This document shows, in pieces, positions 18,645-27,036 of a DNA stretch of 64,000 nucleotides. A model generated the notes under the pieces. It worked only from the letters and a program-made list of their open reading frames with translations, was not told the origin of the DNA and made no database searches. How positions within the stretch are numbered: position 1 is the stretch's first letter; each line of letters opens with the position of its first letter. The stretch covers positions 142,647 to 206,646 of the forward strand of contig CALXMP010000005.1 in NCBI GenBank assembly GCA_944389505.1, read 5' to 3'. Both the position numbers and the translations under genes were made by a program. This stretch comes from an uncultured Spirochaetaceae bacterium. GTDB taxonomy: Bacteria; Spirochaetota; Spirochaetia; Sphaerochaetales; Sphaerochaetaceae.

Positions 18645-19146
18645 GTGAGATCACGTCTATATCCCCGTCATCGTAGACCGCATATGAAGGATCAAAGCCT
18701 CCTTTCGGTATCGAGGTCGAGCCGGGGTTCAGGATAATCAGGCCATTCTCATTCTTCAGAACAGGTATATGCGTGTGCCCTGAGAAGAAGGCATCTATTC
18801 CGCCGGGATGCTTCTCTTCCGTCCAGATATGCCCATGGGTGAGGAATATGGAAAGGCCATCTGCGAAGACAAGGGCGCTTTCGGAGAGAACGGGGAAGGG
18901 CAGTACCATCTGGTCTACCTCTGCCTCGCAGTTTCCCCTTACTGCCATTATGGAATCGGAAAGCTCTGAGAGTATGCTGATCACTTTCTTCGGAGCATAG
19001 CTTTCGGGCAGTTCGTTCCTCGGCCCATGATAGAGAAGGTCTCCGAGAAGCAGAAGCCTGTCGAAGTTTCCTGCCCTGTATATTCTGCTGATTTCCGCAG
19101 CTGGCTCAGCTGATCCGTGTATATCTGAAGCAATAAGGAATCTCAT
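18607..19146 (-). CDS. YfcE/MJ0936-type metallophosphoesterase
   Basis: 179 residues with the full set of calcineurin-like metal motifs: ASDIHGS (residues 5-11), LLGDLLYHGPRN (33-44), VRGNCEAEVD (around 68-77), THGH (about 104) and FSGHTHIPV (about 120). Length and motif spacing match the YfcE subgroup of small cytoplasmic phosphodiesterases, whose physiological substrate is not known. The last 38 bases overlap the 3' end of the histidine kinase on the opposite strand. Single gene; divergent from the Nudix-like gene at 19266. Confidence 0.92.
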   Translation of the reverse strand: MRFLIASDIHGSAEPAAEISRIYRAGNFDRLLLLGDLLYHGPRNELPESYAPKKVISILSELSDSIMAVRGNCEAEVDQMVLPFPVLSESALVFADGLSIFLTHGHIWTEEKHPGGIDAFFSGHTHIPVLKNENGLIILNPGSTSIPKGGFDPSYAVYDDGDIDVISLKTGERMMHLGR

Positions 19147-19265
19147 GCCGTGATTCTAGCCTCATGTTCACATCTTCTGCAAGAATACTCCATCTTTCTG
19201 CAGACTATCTGCACCCACAGATCCATATACCGGAATTATCTTTAGATTGTAAAAGGAGAAAAGAT

Positions 19266-19682
19266 ATGGAAGAAAATCCGATGAGACTGGCAGGATGTCT
19301 TTTCTGGACAGAGAGGAATGGCAGCAGGTATGTCCTTCTATCGCTCCCGGAGGGTAACAGCCCATTCTTCCCTCCCGGATACTATTCCGTTCCATCCGCT
19401 GTAGCAGATCCTGGCGAGGATCTTCTCGATGCCGCGATGCGTGCTGGCTTTGAGCGTACAGGTGTGCTTGATAATAAAGCAAAGGCTGTGCTTTTCTGGA
19501 GTACGGCAGGGGATGGCCTCGATTATTCCATCTATTCTGTACGTGTATCACCCTCAGTGAAGGCCGGAAGGAATTCTGCATGGATTCCACTTGATGGAAG
19601 TCTTGACGATGTTTCCGCGCTTGGCCGTTTCCATCTCAATGCATTCCGTGGATCGATAGCAGAGAAGAAGGCTGTATCCTGA
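19266..19682 (+). CDS. Degenerate Nudix-fold protein
   Basis: 138 residues. The order of elements is that of a Nudix domain (RLAGCLFWTERNGSRYVLLSL, then FPPGYYSVPSAV, then PGEDLLDAAMRAGFERTGVL), but in the Nudix box the metal-binding glutamates are largely lost: where REUxEExGU is expected the protein has RAGFERTGV. So it is probably not an active hydrolase, and may be a binding or regulatory relative. The start is chosen at the ATG with AAAAGGAG upstream; an open frame extends 34 codons further. It lies just before the copper operon, but a promoter separates the two. Confidence 0.55.
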   Translation: MEENPMRLAGCLFWTERNGSRYVLLSLPEGNSPFFPPGYYSVPSAVADPGEDLLDAAMRAGFERTGVLDNKAKAVLFWSTAGDGLDYSIYSVRVSPSVKAGRNSAWIPLDGSLDDVSALGRFHLNAFRGSIAEKKAVS

Positions 19683-19691
19683 TATCATACC

Positions 19692-19721
19692 TTGACACCA
19701 CACCCCCGTGGGGTGTATATC
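19692..19721 (+). promoter_or_regulatory. copA promoter with CsoR-type operator
   Basis: TTGACA (19692-19697) and TATATC (19716-19721) are 18 bases apart. Between and overlapping them lies a perfect inverted repeat ACACCCC-CGT-GGGGTGT (19700-19716), a G/C tract-flanked dyad like known CsoR operators. Bound repressor would block RNA polymerase. The start point would fall at or within a few bases of the copA ATG (19728), so the transcript would be leaderless or nearly so. csoR itself is the last gene of the operon, predicting autoregulation. Confidence 0.75.
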
Positions 19722-19727
19722 GAGAGT

Positions 19728-22328
19728 ATGAAACAAGAACAGTTCGATGTGACCGGGATGAGCTGCGCTGCATGCTCTTCCCGCGTAGATAAATGCGTCA
19801 GGGCCCTGGACGGGGTTTCCGATGTATCGGTGAATCTGCTCAAGAACAGCATGTCAGTTGTGTTTGACGAGTCAGCAATTGACGATGGCACGATAATCTC
19901 CGCTGTCGAGAAGGCCGGGTATGGTGCTTCCGTGAAAGGTGCAAGCCCTGCCGCAAAGGAATCGGGGCAGGGAAAGGATGCTGCAAGAGAAGAGTATCTC
20001 AGGATGAAGCATCGTCTCATCGCATCCATCGTCTTTGCAGTTCCTTTATTCTATATTTCGATGGGTCATATGATGGGCTGGCCTCTTCCAGGGTTCCTTT
20101 TAGGAACAGAGAACTCGATGGTTTTTGCCCTTACTCTTTTCATCGTTGTCATTCCGCTTCTTTTCATAAACAGGAAGTTCTTTGTAAATGGCTTCCGTGC
20201 ATTATGGAATAGGGCTCCGAACATGGATTCGCTTATAGCTCTCGGCTCGGGTGCCGCAGTCATATATGGCATATATGCGCTTTACAAGATCGCATCTGCT
20301 CTCGGACATGGCAATATGGAGGTCGCACATGCATTTGCAATGGATCTCTATTTTGAATCCGCTGGAATGATTCTTACCCTGATTACGCTTGGCAAGTTCT
20401 TTGAGGCGAGAGCGAAAGGAAGGACATCTGACGCAATCAGAAAGCTGATGGATCTTGCGCCGAAGAGAGCAGTGGTGATCAGAGATGGCAGAGAGATCGA
20501 GATTGATGCTGCTGATATCATGAAAGGGGATATAGCAGTGATAAAAGCAGGGGATTCCATACCTGCCGATGGGCTTGTCAGGGAGGGAAGCGGTGCTGTT
20601 GATGAGGCTGCGATAACAGGCGAGAGCATACCTGTCGAGAAAGGTCCTGGAGATAAGCTGATAGGCGGTACTGTCCTTGTATCAGGCTATGTAAGGATGG
20701 ATGTGCAGCATACCGGAGATGAGACTACGCTGGCAGGCATCATAAGACTGGTCGATGAGGCAACATCATCCAAGGCTCCCATCGCCAAAATGGCAGACAA
20801 GGTCAGCGGGGTTTTCGTCCCTATCGTTATCTCAATTGCGATTGTCGCATTCGTCTGCTGGATGATCGCAGGTGAAAGCCTTGAATTCTCCCTCTCTATT
20901 GCTATATCCGTGCTGGTGATTTCCTGCCCATGTGCGCTCGGGCTTGCGACTCCTACTGCCATAATGGTCGGTACGGGAAAGGGGGCGCAGAATGGTGTCC
21001 TGATAAAATCAGCGGAGGCGCTTGAAATCCTGCATGATGTCAGGACAGTTGTTCTGGACAAGACAGGTACGATAACGGAAGGGCATCCTGCTGTCACCGA
21101 CATAATCATACAGAAGGGCTGGGATCATGACAGAGCAGTTTCCTATGCAGCTTCTGTGGAGAAGCTTTCCGGCCATCCTCTTGGGGAGGCTATTGCAGAG
21201 TATGCATCCATGAATTCAATCGCTTCAGCGGAGGCTTCAGGGTTCAGAAGCATCCCGGGCGAAGGCATAAGCGGAATGGTTGACGGGCATCTCATCGAGG
21301 GCGGCAACAGAAAGCTCCTGGAGAAAAATGGACTCTATGGAGAGGAGGAGAGAAAGCTTGATGAGCTTCTTTCCAGTCAGGGCAAGACACCGCTTTTCTT
21401 CCTTTCTGACGGGGTGCTGTTCATGGTGATTGCTCTTGCCGATACCGTCAAAAAGACGAGCAGAAGCGCAGTATCCGAGCTGAGGAGCATGGGAATACGC
21501 ACAGTTATGCTTACCGGCGACAATCTCCGCACAGCTAAAGCCATACAGCAGAAGGTGGGTGTTGATGATGTTATCGCAGAGGTTCTTCCCGAAGATAAGG
21601 AGAAGGCTGTCAGGCGGTATCAGGAGGAAGGGGCAAGGACTGCGATGGTTGGCGATGGAATAAATGATGCGCCGGCACTGGCCAGAGCCGATGTCGGTAT
21701 CGCAATCGGTGCAGGAACCGATATAGCGATTGAGTCCGCAGACCTTGTGCTGATGAAGAGCGATCTGATGGATGTTCCGGGGGCTATACAGCTTGGCAAG
21801 GCTACGCTGAGGAATATAAAGGAGAATCTTTTCTGGGCGCTCTTCTATAATGCGATATGTATCCCAATTGCAGCTGGTGTCCTTTACCCAGCTTTCGGGA
21901 TAAAGCTAAGCCCTATGATCGGGGCATTTGCGATGAGTTTCTCATCTGTATTTGTCGTATCGAACGCGCTCCGTCTGAGGTTCTTCTCCCCGAAGCATCC
22001 TGCGATTGACGATGAGGATTCAGCTGGTGCGGATGGAAGAACATGCAATATATCGGAAACTATCTTCACAGATAGAGGAAATACTGGGAATATACCAGAG
22101 GAGGAAGGTAAAGCTATGGTAAAGAAAATCGGTGTAGAGGGAATGATGTGCCAGCACTGCGTAAAGCACGTTCATGATGCCCTTATGAAGGTAAATGGCG
22201 TTGAGAATGCAGAGGTATCCCTTGAAGGGAAGTCAGCTACTGTAAGCTATACTGGCAATGTCTCGGATGATGATCTGAGGAACGCTGTCGTCGATGCTGG
22301 ATACGAGGTGACCGGGATTGAAGGCTGA
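19728..22328 (+). CDS. copA: Copper-exporting P1B-type ATPase CopA with C-terminal CopZ-like domain
   Basis: 866 residues. N-terminal heavy-metal domain with Cys13-x2-Cys16 (MSCAACSS); TGES phosphatase loop near 298; the membrane copper site CPC at about 400-402 (ISCPCALGLATPT); phosphorylated Asp444 in DKTGT; SGHPLGEAI with the class-typical HP; and MVGDGINDAPALA. Two copper-ATPase C-terminal helices follow. Unusually, after a linker of about 40 residues a second complete metal-binding domain (from 797, MVKKIGVEGMMCQHC) is fused at the end, matching the free chaperone CopZ. The start is set at MKQEQFDV; the frame opens 12 codons earlier at a TTG inside the promoter. CsoR follows, overlapping by 11 bases. 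Role: Cu(I) export and copper tolerance. Confidence 0.93.
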   Translation: MKQEQFDVTGMSCAACSSRVDKCVRALDGVSDVSVNLLKNSMSVVFDESAIDDGTIISAVEKAGYGASVKGASPAAKESGQGKDAAREEYLRMKHRLIASIVFAVPLFYISMGHMMGWPLPGFLLGTENSMVFALTLFIVVIPLLFINRKFFVNGFRALWNRAPNMDSLIALGSGAAVIYGIYALYKIASALGHGNMEVAHAFAMDLYFESAGMILTLITLGKFFEARAKGRTSDAIRKLMDLAPKRAVVIRDGREIEIDAADIMKGDIAVIKAGDSIPADGLVREGSGAVDEAAITGESIPVEKGPGDKLIGGTVLVSGYVRMDVQHTGDETTLAGIIRLVDEATSSKAPIAKMADKVSGVFVPIVISIAIVAFVCWMIAGESLEFSLSIAISVLVISCPCALGLATPTAIMVGTGKGAQNGVLIKSAEALEILHDVRTVVLDKTGTITEGHPAVTDIIIQKGWDHDRAVSYAASVEKLSGHPLGEAIAEYASMNSIASAEASGFRSIPGEGISGMVDGHLIEGGNRKLLEKNGLYGEEERKLDELLSSQGKTPLFFLSDGVLFMVIALADTVKKTSRSAVSELRSMGIRTVMLTGDNLRTAKAIQQKVGVDDVIAEVLPEDKEKAVRRYQEEGARTAMVGDGINDAPALARADVGIAIGAGTDIAIESADLVLMKSDLMDVPGAIQLGKATLRNIKENLFWALFYNAICIPIAAGVLYPAFGIKLSPMIGAFAMSFSSVFVVSNALRLRFFSPKHPAIDDEDSAGADGRTCNISETIFTDRGNTGNIPEEEGKAMVKKIGVEGMMCQHCVKHVHDALMKVNGVENAEVSLEGKSATVSYTGNVSDDDLRNAVVDAGYEVTGIEG
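22098..22328 (+). other. copZ: Internal ribosome-binding site and in-frame start giving free CopZ
   Basis: Inside copA, the sequence GAGGAGGAAGG (22098-22108) lies seven bases before an in-frame ATG at 22116. Initiation there would give a 70-residue protein beginning MVKKIGVEGMMCQHC and ending with the copA stop: exactly the size and layout of the copper chaperone CopZ. The Shine-Dalgarno is better than that of copA itself. What is seen is the signal and the domain boundary; that it is used is inference. Confidence 0.5.
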
Positions 22329-22587
22329 TCACGCTGATGCGACAAAGAAGATAAAGATTGCCAAGGGGCAGCTCGATGGGATTCTCCGCATGATCGATGA
22401 TGATCGCTATTGCATAGATATCTCCACACAGCTCATGAGCACAATAGCCCTGCTGAAGAATGTGAACAAGATGATTCTCAGGGCCCATGTCAGAAGCTGT
22501 GTGAAGGAGGCCTTGAGTACCGATGAGGATAATCCGAAGGTTGAGGAGGCTCTGGCCGTGCTTGAGAAGATGGCAGACCAGGCCTGA
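22318..22587 (+). CDS. csoR: CsoR-type copper-sensing repressor
   Basis: 89 residues, all-helical DUF156/CsoR family. The Cu(I) ligands expected for CsoR are present as Cys32 (RYCIDI), His57 and Cys61 (AHVRSCV). Without copper these tetramers bind a GC-tract dyad and repress copper export genes; copper releases them. A matching operator lies in the copA promoter. The only in-frame start that keeps the N-terminal helix is the TTG at 22318, which overlaps the end of copA by 11 bases, so translation is probably coupled. A hairpin terminator follows. Confidence 0.92.
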   Translation: MKADHADATKKIKIAKGQLDGILRMIDDDRYCIDISTQLMSTIALLKNVNKMILRAHVRSCVKEALSTDEDNPKVEEALAVLEKMADQA

Positions 22588-22639
22588 GCTATATTGCTCT
22601 GTTGACATTATTTTCTGCAGTCCATAGAGTAGCTGTTGC

Positions 22640-22680
22640 CCAGGAATTGGGATTCCATTCCTGGCTTCTTGCGTTTCTTT
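22640..22680 (+). terminator. Terminator of the copA-csoR operon
   Basis: CCAGGAAT (22640-22647) and ATTCCTGG (22657-22664) form a perfect 8-bp stem, followed by an interrupted T-rich tail. It lies about 50 bases after csoR and before the next gene's Shine-Dalgarno. Confidence 0.65.
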
Positions 22681-22695
22681 CTGCCAGGAGAGTCA

Positions 22696-24054
22696 ATGAG
22701 AAACAAAGCACAGTATGATCTTTTCGTAAGAACAAGTCCCGGGAGGCTTTTCCTCAAGGCATCCGTCCCGGGGGCAATCGGCATGCTTGCATCTGCTATG
22801 TATCAGACACTGGATGGTGTATTCGTGGGCAATCTGCTTGGGGATACATCGTTTGCGGCTCTGAATCTTGCCATGCCGTTTGTCATCATCAATTTCGCTA
22901 TTGCTGATCTGATAGGAGTAGGTTCCGCAGTCCCTATTTCAATCGCACTAGGTGAGGGGCGGAAGAAGGATGCAGACAGGATATTCACGCTTTCCTGCAT
23001 ACTCATAGTCGTTCTTGGTGCGGCCATGGGAGCTTTTCTTTTCATGATGGCTCCTGTCTTCATGCGCCTGATGGGGGCAGAAGGGAAGTTCGCTTCCGAT
23101 GCCGTGGCATACTTAAGGACATATGCCATGATGTCTCCTCTTTCGACGATGGTTTTCGCCTCGGATAACTATCTGAGGATCTGTGGCCGCATACGCACAA
23201 GCATGGGGCTTAATATCTTCATGTCTATATTCTGCGGTGTTTTCGAGTTTTTCCTTCTGGGAATCTGCGGATTCGGCATATGGGCAGCTGCATTCGCATC
23301 ATGCACTGGCATGATCATCACAGCATTCCTTTCACTGCTGCCGTTCTTCCGTGGGAAACTTGCTCTTGGATTTGTACGTCCCGTGTTCTCTCTCAGGATA
23401 ATCGAGAAGATTGTTGCATGCGGGCTTCCGAGCTTTCTGAATAATATCGCAGGAAGGCTCACCTCGATAATCATGAATATCATGCTGGTACGTTATGGCG
23501 GGGAGGCCGCGGTCTCGGTATATGGTGTTCTTATGTATGCCGATGGAATCGTCTTCCCGATAATGTATGGCTCATGCGATTCCCTGCAGCCTGCTATAGG
23601 CTATAACTGGGGAGCAGGCTATCCATCGAGAGTGCGCTCCATCGAGAAGCTCTGTTATTCTGTTGCTGCATCGATCTGTACGGCTGCATTCCTGATCTGT
23701 TTCCTCAACCCCGAGGGAATACTCTCGGCATTCATCGCAGGAGAGGTGCCTGCATATGCTCCATTTGCTGTGACAGTCTTCGCATTCACATATCTGACGA
23801 GATGGATATCATTCTCGACCCAGAGCTTCATGCTGGCGCTTGAGCGTTCACGCTATGCTGCTGTGATTTCCGTATCAATGGCATTTGTCTTCCCCGTTGC
23901 GCTTCTTTTCGCAATGCAGGGACTGGGGCTGACAGGCATATGGCTCAACTTCCCGCTCACATCGCTTCTGGGAGCCATGCTTTCGGTCTTCGTGCTCTCA
24001 AGAGAGCGCCATACGATAATGATGAAGGATCATCCTGAGAGCATCGATCAGTAG
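22696..24054 (+). CDS. MATE family efflux transporter
   Basis: 452 residues with MATE architecture: VPGAIGMLASAMYQTLDGVFVGNLLG at the start of the first half and CGLPSFLNNIAGRLTSIIMNIMLVRYGG at the start of the second. It is the third MATE gene in the window and closest in style to the group of MATE proteins abundant in gut anaerobes. The start is the ATG preceded by CAGGAG; a longer frame begins within the upstream terminator and is rejected. Convergent with the phosphate genes, six bases apart. Substrate unknown. Confidence 0.92.
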   Translation: MRNKAQYDLFVRTSPGRLFLKASVPGAIGMLASAMYQTLDGVFVGNLLGDTSFAALNLAMPFVIINFAIADLIGVGSAVPISIALGEGRKKDADRIFTLSCILIVVLGAAMGAFLFMMAPVFMRLMGAEGKFASDAVAYLRTYAMMSPLSTMVFASDNYLRICGRIRTSMGLNIFMSIFCGVFEFFLLGICGFGIWAAAFASCTGMIITAFLSLLPFFRGKLALGFVRPVFSLRIIEKIVACGLPSFLNNIAGRLTSIIMNIMLVRYGGEAAVSVYGVLMYADGIVFPIMYGSCDSLQPAIGYNWGAGYPSRVRSIEKLCYSVAASICTAAFLICFLNPEGILSAFIAGEVPAYAPFAVTVFAFTYLTRWISFSTQSFMLALERSRYAAVISVSMAFVFPVALLFAMQGLGLTGIWLNFPLTSLLGAMLSVFVLSRERHTIMMKDHPESIDQ

Positions 24055-24060
24055 TAAAGA

Positions 24061-24684
24061 TCAGGTATTGTTCATCAATACCTTCTCACAGGCATCTGCA
24101 ACGTGCTCGCATGCATCGGCGCACTGCTCGAGGTATCTGTAGATATCACGCCAGATGATGATTTCAAGCGGATCTGTCTCGGAGGTATGAAGGCGGCGCA
24201 TGCTTGCTATGAAGAGTTTATCCGCTTCCTCTTCCATCGTATTGATGTTGATTATCCTCTCCTTGAGCGTCTTCGAATGCCTGAAATCAGCAAAATCCTC
24301 CGTCATGAGGAGCATTTCCTTGCAGCAGCGCTCAACGACATCCACGGATTCTGCCATATCTGGGCGTATTGAGCGTACGTTGTCGCAGTAAAGTCTGAGG
24401 ACGACATCCTCGAGCTTGTCCACGACCTCATCGAGGCACTGGCTCATCAGCATGATATCCTCTCTTTCGATAGGAGTGATGAAAGCCTTCACAAGCACAT
24501 TGATGAGATCATGCTTCTTCATATCCGCATCATGCTCGACCTTGTGTATCTCTTCGAGTATCGGGTCAAGATTATCCGGATCATAGTCCGTTATGCACTT
24601 GCGGAGTATTTCCGATGCCTTTACGGCATGAGCTGCGCATGCTGTGAATGTATCAAAATAGAATGTGTCCTGTTTCTTTGCCAT
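24061..24684 (-). CDS. DUF47/PhoU-like Pit accessory protein
   Basis: 207 residues, all helical, of the DUF47 (UPF0111, TIGR00153) family, distantly related to PhoU. It shows the family's acidic metal-binding helices, for example LEEIHKVEHDADMKKHDLINVLVKAFITPIEREDIMLM and INTMEEEADKLF. Such proteins are encoded with PitA-type phosphate transporters and are thought to regulate them. The gene starts 12 bases after the pit stop codon, so it is the second gene of a two-gene operon. Confidence 0.93.
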   Translation of the reverse strand: MAKKQDTFYFDTFTACAAHAVKASEILRKCITDYDPDNLDPILEEIHKVEHDADMKKHDLINVLVKAFITPIEREDIMLMSQCLDEVVDKLEDVVLRLYCDNVRSIRPDMAESVDVVERCCKEMLLMTEDFADFRHSKTLKERIININTMEEEADKLFIASMRRLHTSETDPLEIIIWRDIYRYLEQCADACEHVADACEKVLMNNT

Positions 24685-24696
24685 AATCCAGACTCC

Positions 24697-25752
24697 TTAT
24701 CCAAAGATGGCTAGGAATATCTTTGCCATCACAAAGCTTATCAATCCGCATCCTGGGAATGTGAATATCCAGGTAAGCATCATGTCCTTAACAACCGAGA
24801 AATTTATCGCACTGATTCTTTTCGAGGCTCCGACGCCCATAATCGCACTTGTTTTCGTATGCGTTGTTGATACAGGGATGCCGAATACCGATGAGAAGAG
24901 GAGGCATAGCGATGCTGCTATATCAGCGCTGAAGCCCTGGTATTTCTCAAGCTTCACCATGTCCATTCCGACTGATCTGATGATCTTCTCTCCTCCGACG
25001 CTTGTTCCAAGACCCATGACGATTGAGCAGAGGACCATCAGCCATACTGGAATCATGACGCCATGGACGCTTGTCTCACCGTTGGCGAATGCGAGACCGA
25101 GAAAGAGAACGCCGATAAACTTCTGCCCATCCTGTGCTCCATGCATGAAGCTCATTGCTGCAGCGCCTGCAATCTGCGCATAGCGGAAGAATCCATTGGC
25201 TTTCCTTCTATCAAGGTTTCTGAACAGGAAGGCGACAACACGGCATACGGCATATCCTGCAATGAATCCCAGGAGAAGGGAGAGAACAAGACCGTAGAGG
25301 ACCTTCACCCATTCAGCTCCATTAACAGCCGCAAGTCCTTCCTGCGTTGCTATCGCAGCGCCTGTGAGACCTGCGATAAGGCTATGGCTCTCGCTTGTGG
25401 GTATTCCGAAGTATGATGCAGCTGTACTGTATACGACAATCGAGAACAGAGCCGCAGAAAGCGCAAGCAGGGCTGTGGTGGTATCAGCACCGAAATCAAC
25501 CATATTGCTTATTGTTGAGGCAACAGATGCATTGATCCGTGTCATTATGAGAACGCCCAGGAAATTGAACGCAGCGCTCATCATTATCGCAGGGCGTGGC
25601 CGCATGCAGCGAGTCGTTATGCATGTGGCTATCGCATTCGGCGCATCTGTCCATCCATTGACGAAGATGACGCCCAGCGTAAGGGCTGCTGTTATCATCA
25701 ATGCAGGAGAAGAGAAGATCTGCTGCCAGAAATTCGCAAATGAAACATCCAT
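24697..25752 (-). CDS. pit: Inorganic phosphate transporter, PiT family
   Basis: 351 residues, about ten transmembrane helices, arranged as the two inverted PiT repeats: GVIFVNGWTDAPNAIATCITTRCMRPRPA in the first half and FGIPVSTTHTKTSAIMGVGASK in the second, both signatures of the family. It imports phosphate (or metal-phosphate complexes) with H+ or Na+. It is translated upstream of the DUF47 gene. No strong Shine-Dalgarno is visible before its ATG. The family's usual GANDVANA is replaced by GWTDAPNAIA, a variant common in anaerobes. Confidence 0.93.
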   Translation of the reverse strand: MDVSFANFWQQIFSSPALMITAALTLGVIFVNGWTDAPNAIATCITTRCMRPRPAIMMSAAFNFLGVLIMTRINASVASTISNMVDFGADTTTALLALSAALFSIVVYSTAASYFGIPTSESHSLIAGLTGAAIATQEGLAAVNGAEWVKVLYGLVLSLLLGFIAGYAVCRVVAFLFRNLDRRKANGFFRYAQIAGAAAMSFMHGAQDGQKFIGVLFLGLAFANGETSVHGVMIPVWLMVLCSIVMGLGTSVGGEKIIRSVGMDMVKLEKYQGFSADIAASLCLLFSSVFGIPVSTTHTKTSAIMGVGASKRISAINFSVVKDMMLTWIFTFPGCGLISFVMAKIFLAIFG

Positions 25753-25878
25753 CAGAAGAAAGCGTAAATTAATCGTTAAATACGTGTAAAGTGTGTGTTG
25801 TGCAAAAATGTGTTAGGAGTTTGTTAAATGTTTGGCTCTGTGTTTTCCTGTTCTAGAGTGATACTTGATAGGCAACTC

Positions 25879-25907
25879 TTGACACTTATTGTTAAGGATG
25901 CTAATGT
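25879..25907 (+). promoter_or_regulatory. Promoter of tRNA-Val
   Basis: TTGACA (25879-25884), 17 bases, then TAATGT (25902-25907). The start point would be about five bases before the mature tRNA 5' end at 25919. Confidence 0.75.
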
Positions 25908-25918
25908 TGCAGAGCAAT

Positions 25919-25990
25919 GGGCGGTTAACTCAGCGGGAGAGTGTCACGTTGACATCGTGGAAGTCGCCAGTTCAATCCTGGCATCGCCCA
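25919..25990 (+). tRNA. tRNA-Val (anticodon GAC)
   Basis: A complete cloverleaf: acceptor GGGCGGT pairs with ATCGCCC, D-stem ACTC/GAGT, anticodon stem TCACG/CGTGG around loop TTGACAT with GAC at positions 34-36, and T-stem GCCAG/CTGGC around TTCAATC. The discriminator is A; the CCA end is not encoded. The T-loop reads TTCAATC as expected. Confidence 0.96.
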
Positions 25991-25993
25991 CTA

Positions 25994-26036
25994 AAAGGCA
26001 TCTTATTGCTGGATAAGCGATGAGGTGCCTTTATTT
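25994..26036 (+). terminator. Terminator of the tRNA-Val transcript
   Basis: AAAGGCATCTTATT pairs with GATGAGGTGCCTTT (with several G-U pairs) around a short loop and is followed by a T-rich tail. It lies directly behind the tRNA. Confidence 0.85.
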
Positions 26037-26097
26037 ATGCTTGCAAATGTTTTGGTCCGTTGAGTAGCATCAATTATATTAGGAGAATCATAAGAAG

Positions 26098-27027
26098 ATG
26101 CTGTTTCAGAAAGTCCAGAATGCATTGAAGGAAATAAACCCCATCGATTTCAAACTGGAAAAAGATATTCAGAGATTGCTGGATAATAATCTTGGAACAG
26201 TGTTTGGCTTGCAGTTTCTTGAGACTGAATTCCCTTTAAAGGATATGCGGTTTGATACTGTTGCATATGATGAAGAGAATGGATCTTTTGTCATTATCGA
26301 ATATAAGAAAGTCCGCAGCACAAGTCTCGTGGATCAGGGATATGCTTATCTTCATACTGTTCTTGATCGCAAGGCAGAATTGGTTCTGCTTTACAACAAA
26401 GTAAAGAATGATAGAAAGCAGGTCTCTGATTTCAGCTGGGATATGACAAGAATTTATTTTGTATCGCCATATTTCAGCAAGTTCCAGCTTGCTGCTACGG
26501 GCTTTGCAAAAATGCCATTCAAGCTTTTTGAGATCCGGCAATATGAAGGCGGTTTAATCGAGATAATCGAACAGGAAAACAGTACTAAAACAGAATTTGA
26601 GCTGTCTAAGCAGGATAAAGTTATCGAATCGGTGAACAAGGAAGTCAAAGTCTGGACTTTTGATGATTATTGCAATAAGACAAATCCCGGCGATGAAGTG
26701 CTTGAGCTGTACTATCGTCTTATTGATAACGTGTCAGATATAGCCTCATTCACAATCGACTATAAGAAAGTCTATATTGCCTTTAAAGTAAAGCATACGA
26801 ATATCTTTGATTGTGCCTTCACTAAGAAAAAGCTAAAAATATGGCTTAATCTTAGATGGAATGAGTTAGGAGAGATTCCTTCTGAACTGCATGTAATTGA
26901 TGTCTCGAACATAGGGCATCATGGTAATGGTGATTATCAGTTTGATGTCTCAACAGAGGCTGAGATTGAAATGCTTGTTCCGTTAATCCGGAAGACTTAC
27001 GAGAAAAAGCAGAATAAACTGTTGTGA
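26098..27027 (+). CDS. PD-(D/E)XK-like protein with C-terminal DUF5655 domain
   Basis: 309 residues. The N-terminal half resembles a nuclease fold: RFDTVAYDEENGSFVIIEYKK has the Asp-x(n)-Glu-x-Lys arrangement of PD-(D/E)XK enzymes (about residues 51-71). The C-terminal part (about 195-305, with WTFDDYCNKTNPGDEVLELYYRL and KKKLKIWLNLRW) matches DUF5655, a domain often appended to predicted nucleases and restriction-associated proteins. The gene is AT-richer than the core genes around it and begins the accessory island behind tRNA-Val. Nine bases separate it from the AlbA-type gene, so they probably form an operon. Role unknown; a defence or DNA-processing function is a guess. Confidence 0.72.
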   Translation: MLFQKVQNALKEINPIDFKLEKDIQRLLDNNLGTVFGLQFLETEFPLKDMRFDTVAYDEENGSFVIIEYKKVRSTSLVDQGYAYLHTVLDRKAELVLLYNKVKNDRKQVSDFSWDMTRIYFVSPYFSKFQLAATGFAKMPFKLFEIRQYEGGLIEIIEQENSTKTEFELSKQDKVIESVNKEVKVWTFDDYCNKTNPGDEVLELYYRLIDNVSDIASFTIDYKKVYIAFKVKHTNIFDCAFTKKKLKIWLNLRWNELGEIPSELHVIDVSNIGHHGNGDYQFDVSTEAEIEMLVPLIRKTYEKKQNKLL

Positions 27028-27036
27028 GGATTGGGA

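Noticed and set aside
25828..26016. A small ORF over tRNA-Val
   Set aside because: It contains the tRNA promoter, the tRNA and part of its terminator.
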